Origin: Okapia johnstoni
Lineage: Eukaryota > Chordata > Mammalia > Artiodactyla > Giraffidae
NCBI GenBank assembly: GCA_024291935.2
Contig: CM044306.1
Span: 8,320,001-8,384,000 of the forward strand
Direction of reading: 5' to 3'
DNA length: 64,000 nucleotides
Below, piece by piece: positions 46,321 to 57,239 of this stretch. Each line of letters begins with the position of its first letter. Positions within the stretch are counted from its first letter, which is position 1. The position numbers and the translations under genes were made by a program. The notes under the pieces were generated by a model that made no database searches, was not told the DNA's origin, and saw only the letters and a program-made list of their open reading frames with translations.

Positions 46321-46508
46321 TGGGGCTTCCCTGGTGACTCAGCGGTAAAGAATCTGCGGGTTTGGTCCCTGGGTTGGGAAGATCCCCTGGAGGAGGGCGT
46401 GTTGACCCGCTCCAGTATTCTTGCCTGGAGAAGGACAGAAAAGCCTGGCGGGCTACCGTCCATAGGGTCGCAAAGAGTCAGACACGACTGAAGCGATTTA
46501 ACACACAC
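46321..46508 (+). mobile_element. Bov-tA SINE, forward, internally shortened
   Basis: ggcttccctggtgactcagc, gggttgggaagatcccctgg and gagtcagacacgactgaagc. The usual ~20 bases between head and B box are missing. Its 3' part is the left end of the tandem duplication. Confidence 0.92.
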
Positions 46509-46581
46509 AAGTATTAGGGAGGGAAAGCTTTTCCTCTACCCTCTTAGCTTCTGTCTTTTGAGGGTCTGCAGACTAAACCAG

Positions 46582-46848
46582 CGGAGAAGGCAATGGCACT
46601 CCACTCCAGTACTCTTGCCTGGAAAATCCCATGGACGGAGAAGCCTGGTAGGCTACAGTCCATGGGGTCGCGAAGAGTCAGACACGACTGAGCAACTTCA
46701 CTTCCACTTTTCCCTTATATGCACTGGAGAAGGAAATGGCAACCCATTCCAGTGTTCTTGCCTGGAGAATCCCAGGGACGGCGGAGCCTGGTGAGCTGCC
46801 GTCTATGGGGTCGCACAGAGTTGGACACGACTGAAGCGACTTAGCAGC
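46582..46848 (+). mobile_element. Bov-A2 SINE (dimeric), forward, inside duplication copy 1
   Basis: Two Bov-A monomers, 46583-46700 and 46727-46848. Flanked by agactaaaccag (46570-46581) and agactgaaccag (46849-46860), a 12-base target-site duplication with one mismatch. Confidence 0.92.
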
Positions 46849-47086
46849 AGACTGAACCAGGAGCCACATTAGTAAGAGAAAAGGAAGATGTAAGCACGTA
46901 AGTAAGGGATTTCACGGAAAAGGGGGCTTTAGGATTTAGGGCTTATATTCACACCTTCTTAGTAGGGGAGGAGGAGAACAGCACTTACTGGAAAACAAAG
47001 GACTCTGGAAAGATAAATGGGCCCTTAGGAGGAGAGATGAGAGCTAGGATGGTTTTGTGGCAGTATCTGTAGGTGTGGTGTGCAGA

Positions 47087-47262
47087 TGCAGGAGATGCAG
47101 ACTCCATCCCTGGGTCGGGAAGAAACCCTGGAGGAGGGCATGGCAACCTGCTCCAGTATTCTTGCTTGGAGAATCCCCATGGACAGAGGAGCTTGTAAGG
47201 CTATGTACGGTCCATGGGGTCGAAAAGAGTCGGACACAACTGAAGTGACTTAACACACACAC
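47087..47262 (+). mobile_element. Bov-tA SINE, 5'-truncated, in duplication copy 2
   Basis: gcaggagatgcagactccat, ggaggagggcatggcaacct and gagtcggacacaactgaagt. It lacks its head because the tandem duplication junction falls inside it. It is the sister of the 46321-46508 copy. Confidence 0.9.
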
Positions 47263-47313
47263 AGGTATTGGGGAGGGAAAACTTTTCCTCTACCCTCTTA
47301 GCTTCAGTCTTTT

Positions 47314-47790
47314 TGTTGTTCAGTTGCTCAGCTGTGAGAACTCTTTACAACCCCCTTGAAATGTAGCATACCAGGCTTCCCTGTCTTTCACCATCTCCTG
47401 GAGGTTGCTCAAACTCATGTCCATTGAGTCAGTGATGCCATCCAACCATCTCGTCCTCTTTTGTCCCCTTCTCCTCCTGCCTTCAATCTTTTCCAGCATC
47501 AGGGTCTTTAATGAATCAGCTCTTTGCATCAGGTGGCCAAAGTATTGGGGCTTCAGCTTCATTATCAGTCCTTCCAATGAATATTCAGGACTGATCTCCT
47601 TTAGGATGGACTGGTTGGATCTCCTTGCAGTCCAAGGGACTCTCAAGAGTCTTCTCCAACACCACAGTTCAAAAGCATCAATTCTTCGGCGCTCAGCCTT
47701 CTTTTGGTCCAGCTCTTGCATCCGTACGTGACTACTGGAACAACCAAAGCTTTGACTTTATGGACCTTTGTCGGCAAAATAATGTCTCTC
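47314..47790 (-). mobile_element. BovB (RTE) LINE 3' fragment, reverse, inside duplication copy 2
   Basis: Flanked by a 12-base target-site duplication cttcagtctttt at 47302-47313 and 47791-47802. The minus strand retains the C-terminal end of the BovB polyprotein (open from 47721 to 47320, with the blocks IDAFELWCWRRLLRVPW and RWLDGITDSMDMSLS). 5'-truncated, so endonuclease and reverse transcriptase are missing. Confidence 0.93.
47320..47721 (-). pseudogene. BovB ORF C-terminal remnant
   Basis: A 133-residue open segment matching the end of the BovB RTE-type ORF. The catalytic domains are absent because the copy is 5'-truncated; it is not expected to make a functional protein. Confidence 0.85.
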
Positions 47791-48344
47791 CTTCAGTCTT
47801 TTGGGGGTCTGCAAACTAAACCAAGAGCCACACTAGTAAGAAAAGATAGACGTAAGCACATAAGTAAGGGATTTCACAGAAAAATGCTACTTAAAGGGTC
47901 CTTAGGATTTAGGGCTTATATACACACCTTCTTAGTAGGAAAAGGGAAGGCGGAGAAGGACACTTATTGCAAAACAAAGGACTCTGGAAAGATAAATGGA
48001 CCCTTAGGAGGGGAGGTGAGAGCTAGGATGGTTTTGTGGCAGTATCTGTAGGTGTGGTGTGCAGACTTCTTGTCTGTGATAGAGTCAGTCTTCCCGGCTT
48101 GCTCAGAGGAGGAGACTGCTGACAACTGAGTTCTTCTGGAAGGTTCTGTTCTTAGGCAGATGAGACTTAAGGGACTCAAATGCTGTCTGTCCCAAGTCCT
48201 CTGCCACAGTAGTGTATCCTGGACACCTTTCCAAGTATCCTTCTCTGATTCTCTTCCAAGTCCCAGCCAGACAGCAGGCAATGTGGAGGCCCTTTATAAA
48301 AAGGCCTGGTGTTGCCATGGAATTGCCAAGGGCCCCCCTGGCCC

Positions 48345-48470
48345 TCCTGGAGAAGGAAATGGCAACCCACTCCAGTATTCTTGCCTGAAAATTCCATAGA
48401 CAGAGGAACCTGGCGGGCTACAGTCCATAGGGTCGCAAAGAGTCAGCCACGACTGAGCACTTTAGCACCT
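48345..48470 (+). mobile_element. Bov-A monomer (Bov-tA 3' part), forward
   Basis: ctggagaaggaaatggcaac, cagaggaacctggcgggcta and gcaaagagtcagccacgact. No tRNA-like head. Confidence 0.88.
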
Positions 48471-48523
48471 CTGGCCCTGCACCCGCCGTGGGAGCTATTG
48501 ATGCTCCCTCCTCACCCCTGGCT

Positions 48524-48718
48524 TTTCTGGTGACCCAGACGATAAAGAATCTGCTTGCAATGCAGGAGAACTGGGTTCGATTCCTGGGTTGGAAAGATCC
48601 CTTGGAGAAGGAAATGGCAACCCACTCCAGTACTTTTGCCTGGAGAATTCTGTAAACTGAGTAGCCTGGCGGGCTACGGTCCCTGGGGCCACAAAGAGTC
48701 GACTGAGCAACTAACACT
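48524..48718 (+). mobile_element. Bov-tA SINE, forward
   Basis: ggcttttctggtgacccaga, gcaatgcaggagaactgggt, ggttcgattcctgggttgga and gccacaaagagtcgactgag: complete Bov-tA with a short deletion near the 3' end. Confidence 0.92.
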
Positions 48719-48833
48719 TCACCCCCACCCTACTCACCCCCTGTGTGTCTCTTGGACTCACCTAGCTTAAGTTTAAATGTTTTCAGCATCTTGCCAAATC
48801 TCAAGGGTATTGTGTGTGTGTGGGAGTCCTAAC

Positions 48834-48984
48834 CGGCTACTCTCAACCCAGGCTATCCATTGGAATTCCCTGAGAAATTTTTAAATGAACCAATGGCTAG
48901 GTTAGTTAAATCAGAATCGCTGGGGAGGGGGCCTGGGAATCTGTATTTCCTCGAAGCTCCCCTTAGGTTTGAAAACCTCTGAGC
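48834..48984 (+). mobile_element. MER5A-like hAT DNA transposon relic
   Basis: ggctactctcaacccaggct, ttaaatcagaatcgctgggg, gcctgggaatctgtatttcc and ggtttgaaaacctctgagca follow the MER5A order. Confidence 0.65.
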
Positions 48985-51368
48985 AGAAGCCAGACAAACA
49001 CCCTGCTCTTTCTACTTGCTTGTCCCCTTACTCCCTGGTTCCAGACCCTCAGTCCCACCTCTAAATGCCAAATTGTGTATTGTTGGACTGAAAAAATTTA
49101 CCATCTTAGCTGCTTAAGCTTTTGTTTGGGTCCTAATTTCAGTGGAGGGTAAGGAGGTCTAGAGTGTCGCTTGAAACGCCGGCCTGGAGCGCCCCCACCT
49201 GGAGGTCCTCCCTCCTGACACCTCCCTGGAGAGAGCTTTCCAGCCCCAACATGCTGGGCTTCTGTTTGAAATCAGGGCGGGATCGGATTGTTTTGTTGCT
49301 GGGAGTTCAGGATTTTGGAAGGAGGATGGAGTAGTGGGGTTGGAAGTGTGCCTGGGGCTACTGCTCAGCTACAAAGTATCCATCCCAACCAGAATAATAG
49401 AGTTGGCTGCAAGTGAGAGTTAAGATACCATCAAATTATTTCTGACACATTGTTGATTTAATGATAGCTTTTCAAGAGGAAAAAGGAATGTGTATTAAAG
49501 GTGCCTGCCAGGGGAAGAAGCAACCTGACAGTGAGGCTGGGAGGAGTGCTTCTTAGAAAGGAGGAAATGGGGCCTTCCGGGTGGGGAGTTCCACAAACAT
49601 TTACAGGGGCCGCTACCCAGGAGCCGAGGAGAAAGGTGAGTGAGTTAGCCAGACAAGTGCTCCGGGTCAGGATGTGAGGTGGGAAACACGAAAGCAGGCA
49701 GGGATGGTCATAGCTGATGGAACACCTGGAGGGCTTCCTGGAAGTGGTGACTTTTACCAGGGGATTTTAGGTGCAGTTTGGGAGACTACGGGCCTGGGTG
49801 AAGAGCATAGGGGGCCTTAAAACACAAGCATGCCTAGAGGTGTGGCTGAGCCGGATGGCGGTCTGGACCAGAGATGGCAGCCTGGGGGTTGTGGCTGAAG
49901 CTGGTGACAAAAGTAAGGCCAGCCTCTCCTGAGATGCGGGGAGAGGAGACTCCTGTGTCTTGGGGGACGAGGTGAGGAAGGTAGCTGGGAGAAGCGTCCT
50001 GCTAGGAGGGGTGGTTAATGCATGCCACGTGCTGCTCCCCGAGGTCAGGTGGGGTGGAGGAACTGGAGGTTGGCCATGAGGATTGTTTCAAAAGGTTGGT
50101 TTTAATGGTCAAATGGGCAAAAGCCAGATAGCAAAGGTTAAGAAGTGAGTGGGCGGTGAGAAGGTGGAAGCCGCAAGTGTAGACCAACTGTTATGAGGTT
50201 GGGTTGTTGAGAGAGGAAGAAAGCAAGCCTACAGTTGGAGGAGGGAGTGGGGCCAAAGGAAGTGGGGGTGGCCTTGTTTTTGAGATGAGCAGCAGCCTGA
50301 GTGTTCTAGGTCAAGTTGAAAAGGAACTGGGAAAAAGATGTCAACCCAAGGTGATAACTAGCCCCTGCAAGCATTGGTCTACTGCAGAGAAACTACATCA
50401 GGGTTCCCTTTCTCCCCCCTCCGCCCCGTGTATGCCTGGGTCTTTGCTCTGGGGCTGTGGGGTCCTCCCCACCCAGGAATGACGGGGAGGGGGGACTTGC
50501 GCGTGGGGCAGCACCTCCTGAGGTCGGCCTGCCTCTGGGCACCTGGGCCCCCTACCCCTGGGGGCACGTGGCTGCTTATGCTCCTGGCTCACTTCAGCCC
50601 CCAGCCCCACACTTCCAACCTGCCCAGCCCTTCCCCTGTCCTCCTGCGGAGGCGGGGGGTGGAGGGGAGCCCAGCGACCTGCCCCCTGAGGAGGGGGAAG
50701 GATATTTTTCTTGGCTTTTGATGGAAAGCATCTGCTGCATCCCGTGGGGGTTTGCCCGGGGTGGGTTGGAAGGGAGTTGGCAGGAGGGCTGAGCTGTGTG
50801 CTCACCACCAGGCTTTTGGGCTTGGCAGGAGGAATGTTCGGGACCTGGGAACTGGAGTAGGGGTGGTGCGTGAGTGTGCGTGAGACAGGGAGGGAGGGAG
50901 GGCACTGTGTAACCACTTCCTTCTCTCCCGCTGCTGCTGCACGCTGGAGCCAGCGTCTCAGGCATCACATGAGTGGCCCCGCTCTGCAGGGCGGGTGCCT
51001 CCCCCGCAGGATGCTGTGCTCTTCACCCAGTTGGCCCGGCTGGAGGTGGGAGCCTCGACGTGTCCCTCTGTGGCTTCCAGAGTGGGACTCGGCCACCGGA
51101 CAGCCGATCAGTGTGGCTGCCCCCAGCGACATTCCCTGCCCACCCCCCACCCCCGCCCCTGGCATTCCCGAGGGAAGATGGTGGGGTCTGCTCGTGGGCA
51201 GGTGGAAATGGCCCACAGCACCCTTGTCAACTTGTCAAGGACACCATGGGACAGCCCACCCCCCACTGCACATCAGCTGGAACCCGGCGAGGGGGGTTTC
51301 TTTAGCTTTCTGTGGATGAGTCCAACTCCCTCTCCCAAACCCCGACTAATATCCCTGACTAATAATAG
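48985..51368. other. Intronic sequence with a weak old-repeat block
   Basis: 49490-50120 (ggagggcttcctggaagtgg, ggtgaagagcatagggggcc) resembles an unassigned ancient mammalian repeat. 50380-51340 is GC-rich with overlapping chance frames. No exon recognised. Confidence 0.4.
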
Positions 51369-51374
51369 GTCTGG

Positions 51375-52562
51375 TGCTGGAGTCCAGCTCCAGCAGGTCC
51401 AGGGGTTCCCTCAGGAAGGACGGCGTCGGCGATGGCATCGGCGATACGAATCAGAAGACACAGTGCGTCTTAGCATTTCCAAGTGTCTTCTACTTTATTG
51501 CTTTTTAAAACAGCTTTTATATTTTTAGTGGTATATAGAAACAAATGTATAGAGTCATACCAATTCAGCTTAAGGGACATACCAACTTAGCTTAATGGGT
51601 ATATCTTAATGGGCCTATCAAGTTAGCTCAATGGGCCAGCAGCTTCGACCCTCATCGAAGCCGTTTGCATGTCTTTAGTTACAAAAAGCCTCATTTTGAT
51701 TACATCATCTTCTGGCCTGGTGGCCTGTTAACACCTTGTGACTCTCCATTGATAAAGGTTGATCAATTAGAACACTTTTGTATCGAGCACATCAGGAAAG
51801 AATTCCTCAACAGGAAGTTTTAAGGTAAAACCTGTTTTTGGTAATTTACTCTATGCCTTGAGCTTAACAGAAAAGAATGTGGTTCCATAAAGTCATAGAA
51901 CAGCAAGCCGAAATTCAGCTCTAAGTAAGAATCATCAGTTAAATCAACAATTGTCTTATTATGTGTATTAAAGCTAAACTTCTATTTATATAAATCCCTA
52001 ACTATTATGCTTTTATTATATAGGCTAAATACGTTAAGAGTAAAAACATAGTGAGTAAATATAGATTAAGTAACAGTTGCACAAAGCAATATTTTTTGTA
52101 TTTCCTAACAAGCCTTTTTTCCTGTAAAGGGTGTTGTGCCCATAGGGGCTTTCTGTGCGGAGGCTCTCAATGCTGTTTTATTACTAGGGAGCAGTTATGC
52201 ACATTAGCTCCAAAGGCACAGGTACATTTATTAAACAAACCAATATGTTAGCAAAAGGAATTTAGATCAGCATACTCTATATCCCAGATAATTTTATTTA
52301 GGGTGCTACCGTTCAGGGGCCTTGTTGATTTGAGGTTTCAGAATGATCTTTTTTAGAAGGGAATCAGGAAAGGCCTTTTGCCTAAGTCATAGAAAATAAG
52401 AAGAAGTTTATTATAGTAAACATCAGAAAGACAGATATCATCCTTAAGGTGAGAGCTGAGGCAGCCTTCTGAGATTCCCTGAGGCCTGAGAAGCCTTGCT
52501 CAAATCAGTCCTCTTTCTCATGACCCTGTCATGGGTGGGATCTCGTGAGCTGGCTCCCGGCA
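51375..52562 (-). mobile_element. Solo LTR of a ruminant endogenous betaretrovirus (ERV2/ERVK class), reverse
   Basis: Bounded by TG...CA and flanked by an identical 6-base duplication GTCTGG (51369-51374 and 52563-52568), the length expected for ERV2/ERVK integrases. On the minus strand it starts TGCCGGGAGCCAGCTCACGA, carries a TATA-like aatataaaag (51514-51523) and a poly(A) signal AATAAA (51494-51499), and ends with a U5-like GC-rich part. Length is 1188 bases. No gag, pol or env sequence is present: the provirus has been lost by LTR-LTR recombination. The AT-rich body contrasts sharply with GC-rich flanks. Confidence 0.82.
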
Positions 52563-52689
52563 GTCTGGGAAGGTCTGGGAAGGGTCTGGCTCATGGGTGC
52601 GTGGCCTGGAACAAGTTCTCGTCCCACTCTGAGAGTTTGTGCCTTCATCTCTCCAGGAAGCTCCTAACTTACACGGGTCGAGTTGCATG

Positions 52690-53130
52690 CTGCGGGGCTG
52701 CATGAGTTTCCTGTGGCTGCTGTCCCAGCTTACTGCACATTCAATGGCTTCAAACAACAGAAATTGATTCTCCGTACGGTTCTGGCAGTCAGAAGTCTGA
52801 AATCAGGGGCACTGGGCAGGGCTGGCTCTGTCTGGAGGCTCCAGGGGGAGAAGCCGTCCTTCCTCCACCTTCTGGTGGCTGCCTGCACCCTTGGCTTGTG
52901 GCCGCATCACTCCACACTCTGCCTCCGTCATCACACGGTCATCTTCTCTATCTTCTTCAAGTTCCCCTCTGCAAACCTCTCTTAAGGACCCTCGTGATTA
53001 TATTCGGGGCGCAGCCACATAATTGAGAGAGAGCCTCTGCATTCACAGTCCTTCATCATCTCTGCACAGTTGATCCTGCCATGTAAGATCACATTCAGAG
53101 GTTCTGGGAAGAGGGGGCATGATACAGTCT
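52690..53130 (-). mobile_element. MaLR-type LTR, reverse
   Basis: gagtttcctgtggctgctgt, aaacaacagaaattgattct, ggttctggcagtcagaagtc, cttctggtggctgcctgcac and gatcacattcagaggttctg: complement of a MaLR-type LTR, a relative of the copy at 8040-8664. Confidence 0.6.
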
Positions 53131-53179
53131 CCCCCAGGGCTCCCGATTTGGGGCTTAACGTATAAAACAAGAGAACAAA

Positions 53180-53425
53180 CTGGCTCCAGTGAAAGGAGGA
53201 CACATTAAATTCTTTTTTATTTACCGTGAACACATACAGCTTGTTGTGCAACCGTCACCGTTATCTACTTCCAGCATATTTCCTCACCTCAGTGGAAACC
53301 CCATATCCATGAAGCGTCACTCCCCAGCCACGGCTGCCCCTGCCTCGGCGACCACTGCTTTCTGTCTTTATAGATTGTTTTTTAATCAGTGCAGTTCTGT
53401 GTGACTTTGAAGTTAGTAACCAGAA
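53180..53425 (-). mobile_element. Ancient L1M fragment, reverse
   Basis: ttgttgtgcaaccgtcaccg, ttccagcatatttcctcacc and gcccctgcctcggcgaccac match the old L1 3' complement also seen at 13083 and 22986. Confidence 0.65.
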
Positions 53426-53565
53426 GCGTGTTGGAGTACTTCTCGGATGCAAGGGAAGCCAGTGCCTGGATGTCTGGGTGGGAGGAGCAGGAGTTGAGGT
53501 AGCTTGGGTGTCCAAAAGGGTTCCTGGCTCCAGGCTGCCGAGGAAGCTTGAACAGCCCAACTCAT

Positions 53566-53879
53566 TCCTTTTTTTTTTAAAGAAATTGTTTATTTATTTA
53601 TTTTTCGCTGTGATGGGTCTTCATCACTGCGTGCAGGCTTTCTCTAGTTGCGGCAAGCGGGGACTCTTTGTTGCTTGGGTTTCTCATTGTGGTGGCTTCT
53701 CTTGTTGCAGGGCACACGGGCTCAGTTGCAGCTCCCTGGCTTTAGAGCACTGGCTCAGTAGCTGTGGCGCATGGGCTTGGTTGCTCCGCGGCATGTGGGA
53801 TCTTTCCGCACCAGGGATCAAACCCATGTCTCATGCATTGGCAGGTGGACTCTTTACCACCAGGCCACCAGGGAAGCTG
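53566..53879 (-). mobile_element. CHR-type SINE, reverse, full length
   Basis: T-run, tttatttatttatttttcgc, gcggcaagcggggactcttt, ctcttgttgcagggcacacg, gcaccagggatcaaacccat and ccaccaggccaccagggaag: complement of the complete long CHR SINE including its head. Confidence 0.9.
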
Positions 53880-54087
53880 CCAGCTCACTCTTAAGCCACT
53901 GCCTTTGAGTCAGGGGTTCATCCTGGCCTGAGCAACTGTGAGCCGGGTGGGCAAGGGAAGCCCAGAAAGGGATGTGTGGGCAGTCACAGAAAACCGTCTG
54001 ACTGATACTTAGCGCACATTTGGCAAAGCGATTTCTTAGAAGCTCTGCTGTTTCTGATGGTGGAAGCTGAGAATCATGTCCCCTTGT

Positions 54088-54297
54088 GTTTAGTCACTCA
54101 GCTGTGTCCGACTCTCTGTGACCCCCTGGACTGTAGCCTACCAGGCTCCTGTGTCCATGGGATTCTCCAAGGCAAGAATACTGGAGTGGGTTGCCATGCC
54201 CTCCTCCAGGGGATCTTCCCAACCCAGGGATTGAACTCAGGTCCCCCACGTTGCAGGTGGATTCTTTACCGTCTGAGCCACCAGAGAAGCCCTCATG
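54088..54297 (-). mobile_element. Bov-tA SINE, reverse
   Basis: tcagctgtgtccgactctct, ctaccaggctcctgtgtcca, cccagggattgaactcaggt and gtctgagccaccagagaagc: complete copy. Confidence 0.93.
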
Positions 54298-54590
54298 TCC
54301 CTTTATGTCCCCAGAAAGGGGATACTGTCACATTGGGATCAGTGGCCTCGACAGTGTCTCCCAGTCAATGCTGTTGTGTGTCTTGTGTCACTCCCAGCGT
54401 GGCTGCATATGTGGTGTGAAAAATGATCCAGATAAACCTCTCTCCAAGGGTCTGCTGTCATCTCAGGATGAAACAGAATACAGAGAGCTGTGCTGTCCAG
54501 GATAGTAGCCCCTGGTCACCTGTGGCTATCGACCACTTGAAATGTAAACAGTCCCAATTGAGAGGTTCGATAGTTATAAAACACATAGTG
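54298..54590. other. Intronic sequence, nothing recognised
   Basis: Short stretch between two SINEs. Confidence 0.4.
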
Positions 54591-54715
54591 GAGACCTCCC
54601 TGGGGGTCCAGTGGTTCAGACTCCACGCTTCCAATGCAGGGTGCATGGGTTCAATCCCTGGTCTGGGAACTAGATCCCACATGCCTTGTGGCCAAAAAAA
54701 ACAAAATAAAACATG
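54591..54715 (+). mobile_element. CHR-2-type SINE, forward
   Basis: gacctccctgggggtccagt, gggttcaatccctggtctgg and gatcccacatgccttgtggc followed by an A-rich tail. Confidence 0.88.
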
Positions 54716-55437
54716 TATCTATCTCAAAAGTGTTTATACTGATCACATGTTGGGTTGATAATATTTTGGCTTTGTTAGGTTACATAAAATACATTAACAT
54801 TAATGTTACCTGTTTCTTCTTACATGTTTTACTGTGGCTACTAGAAACTCTAAAATCGTGTCTGTGGCTGGGCTGTCTGTGGCTGGCCTTCAGTTTTCCC
54901 TGGAGGATCAGACAGGCAGCTGCCCAGGCGTCAGGCCACCCTCCCTGGATGCTGAGTGTGTCCTGAGCAGCAGTGGACTGTGAGCAGTCCCGGGGGGCAG
55001 ACGTTCTGTGTTGGAAAAGCCCCTGGACTGGGGGGCTTGGTGGGTGCAAGAATACCCTCTTCTGTGCTCTGGGAGCCCTGGTCAGTGACAAGTGAGGAAA
55101 AGTTGTAAGAGGAGCGTGGCATGTGTACAGAGTACCCAGGCCGCCTCCTGGACCCGTGATCTGGGGGTTGGGGGTAGACAGTGGGCAGAGTGAGGGATGA
55201 GCTTGGAGAGCAGTGGTGGGCGCCCAGAAGGGTAGTGGGCCCTGGAAGTGGACTCTGGGGCCAGAAAACTGGGGGACGCAGGCCAGAGGCTGGAAGGAGG
55301 CTCCGAGGGGAGCGCTGCAGGGCCAGGAGGCTGCCAGGGCAGGCGTGGAGTGCAGGCTCCATGTTAATTAACCCTGACGCCCGGCCCGGCCTCCCTTGTT
55401 GCTGGTTCCTGGACCTGCTTTTTAGAGCCCAGCCAAG
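54716..55437. other. Intronic sequence, nothing recognised
   Basis: AT-rich to 54850, then GC-rich. No family assigned. Confidence 0.4.
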
Positions 55438-55648
55438 TAGGCAGAAGAGTCGACTCATTGGAAAAGACCCTGATGCTGGGAAAGATTGAGGGCAGGAGAA
55501 CGGGGCAGCAGAGGATGAGATGGTTGGATGGCATCACCAACTCAATGGACATGAGTTTGAGCAAACTCCAGGAGATAGTGAGGGACAGAAAAGTGTGGTG
55601 TGCTGCAGTCAATCGGGTCGCAAAGAGTTGGACACTGAGCAACTGAAC
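55438..55648 (+). mobile_element. BovB LINE 3' fragment, forward
   Basis: gactcattggaaaagaccct, gagatggttggatggcatca, ctcaatggacatgagtttga and ggtcgcaaagagttggacac: BovB 3' end in the orientation opposite to the 44.4 and 47.3 kb copies. A 62-residue remnant of the ORF C-terminus is open at 55458-55646. Confidence 0.9.
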
Positions 55649-55794
55649 AAGTGGACAGGGGTGTCAGGAGGGGCTGGGCCCTTGCAACTGTCTGGAAATC
55701 ACCTTCTTGGAGGAAAAGGATTTGTATTTGGGGAGTGGCTGCCTTTCCTGTTTCTGGACACACACGTGTCTCACTTTAGTTTTTGCAGCTGGAG

Positions 55795-55882
55795 TTGATC
55801 ATGCCCATTTTACAGATGGGGAAGGTCCAGGCCAGCAGATGTTGAGTAATAAGTCAAAGATGGTTCGAAGGAAGGGGCCTAC
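55795..55882 (-). mobile_element. MIR fragment, reverse
   Basis: tgcccattttacagatgggg, aaggtccaggccagcagatg and taataagtcaaagatggttc: diverged MIR complement. Confidence 0.5.
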
Positions 55883-57239
55883 ATCTGATATTGACTCTGA
55901 GGCCTGTGCCTGGGATCCACCACAGCCTCCCTCCCAGTGAGATGTGAAGAAGTGCTCTGGACATGCATTTCCTCCACCCGGGCACTCCCCCAGCTCTGGC
56001 CAAGTGCCTGGAGACCGGGGGCAACAGCTCTGCATGGCCACTCCATGTCGGAGTTGGGAGGGGTGTGCAACACAGGCCCTTGAAGCATTTGTGGCAAAAC
56101 CCCCAGACCTCAGAGGCCACTGGGGGGCAAGTTGGCCGTCAGGGGTAGGAGTGGCTGCTGCTGGGAAGGGCTGGCTGCTGAGGGACTTGGTGGTGGATAT
56201 GGTCAGCCTACCCCTGTGGCCGGTGGGGTGGGTGCCCCTGGGTCCTTGCCCACTAACCATGCGGGGGATCTAGGAAACCTTGGGTGTGGCCTGGCCCCTG
56301 AAGGCTGAGCTGGGGGTCTTCCTCCTGGAGGCAGGAAGATGGACTGGCATTTTGCATTTGAACTAACCACTCTCTGCCCTAGGAAGACCCCCCCACCCCA
56401 GCCCCCAGGAGCTGTCTCCTCCTGTGGGAGCGGGCCTGAGCCAAGTTGGCCCCGCCAGTGCCTGGGAGTGACTCACTCCCTCGGGGGTCAGAGGTCGAGG
56501 CACAGGATGGATCTGGCCGATCCCAGTGTCCAGCGAGCAGGCCCAGCCCCGGACAGGGACGCTCCCAAGCTCCCTCCTCTGGGGACCACCTAGCCCATCC
56601 CCTGAGGGGGTCTCAGCTCTTCCCAGGGGCCCGCAGGGAGGGGAGAGAGAGGAGGAGACTCCGTGAGTCATCCCCAGGCCCTGAGGGGCTGGAGAAGCAG
56701 GAGCGGGATCCGATAGTAATCTTCGGAGGCTCCAGGAAGAACAACGAGCTCAGGGTGAGCTGGTCATCGCCGCCTCCCCATCCTCTGCCGGTTCCTCTCT
56801 GCTCCCTTCCCAGGTCATTTCCACCAGCGCACACACAGCGGGGCTGGGTCTGCTCCCACCCCCAACTGCTGGGAAGCCTAGACCTCCTGGGGGGGGGGTG
56901 GCCTGTCATGTGAGCTGCTGGGGGAAGAGGGGGGTCAGGACCAGGTGCGGGGGGTGCACCTGGTAGAGAGAGAGTGAGCGCGGGGCAGCAGGGAGAGGGT
57001 GCCCATGGGCAGCAGCAGATTCTTGGCAGGACGGGCTGGGCAGAAGGGCAGCCTGGTCGTCTGTCCAGGTGAGCCTCTCGCCTTCTCTCTCTCCCTCTGG
57101 GGAACCAAGTCACTTTTCCTTTTGGGGGTGACTCAGGCTGGCCTGGGGAGTGGGCTTCTTGGGGTTCCTTGGGCACAGCTAACGCACCCAGGGTGGGGGT
57201 GGCTGCCGGGAGCCTCCCTTCTCTCCGCCTGCCCCCCCC
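55883..57239. other. GC-rich intron leading into the CpG island
   Basis: Non-repetitive. Contains a consensus AP-1 site TGAGTCA at 56664-56670 inside the exon-like segment 56627-56754 described separately. G9 run at about 56888. Confidence 0.45.
56627..56754 (+). other. Exon-like segment with splice-site pair (candidate cassette exon)
   Basis: Preceded by a ctcttcccag acceptor (to 56626) and followed by CAGG|GTGAGC (donor at 56755). It is open in one frame on the plus strand across its whole length. I do not recognise the peptide, and it could equally be a chance pairing. Confidence 0.25.

Larger units (their letters stand above)
46357..48067 (+). repeat. Local tandem duplication (two copies, different insertions)
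   Basis: Copy 1 (about 46357-47086) and copy 2 (about 47087-48067) share, in the same order: the 3' part of a Bov-tA, gggagggaaa.cttttcctct, a gtcttttgagggtctgca-type segment, aagtaagggatttcac, ggatttagggcttata, aaacaaaggactctggaaag and ttttgtggcagtatctgtag. Copy 1 carries a Bov-A2 that copy 2 lacks. Copy 2 carries a BovB fragment that copy 1 lacks. Excluding these, each copy is about 450-490 bases. The junction reads ggtgtgcagatgcaggagat. Confidence 0.85.

Noticed and set aside
46218..48770. Series of small peptides resembling one another (e.g. with LCDPMDGSPPG or GWEDPLEEG)
   Set aside because: All are Bov-tA, Bov-A or BovB translations in different frames and strands. They are a repeat family, not a gene family.
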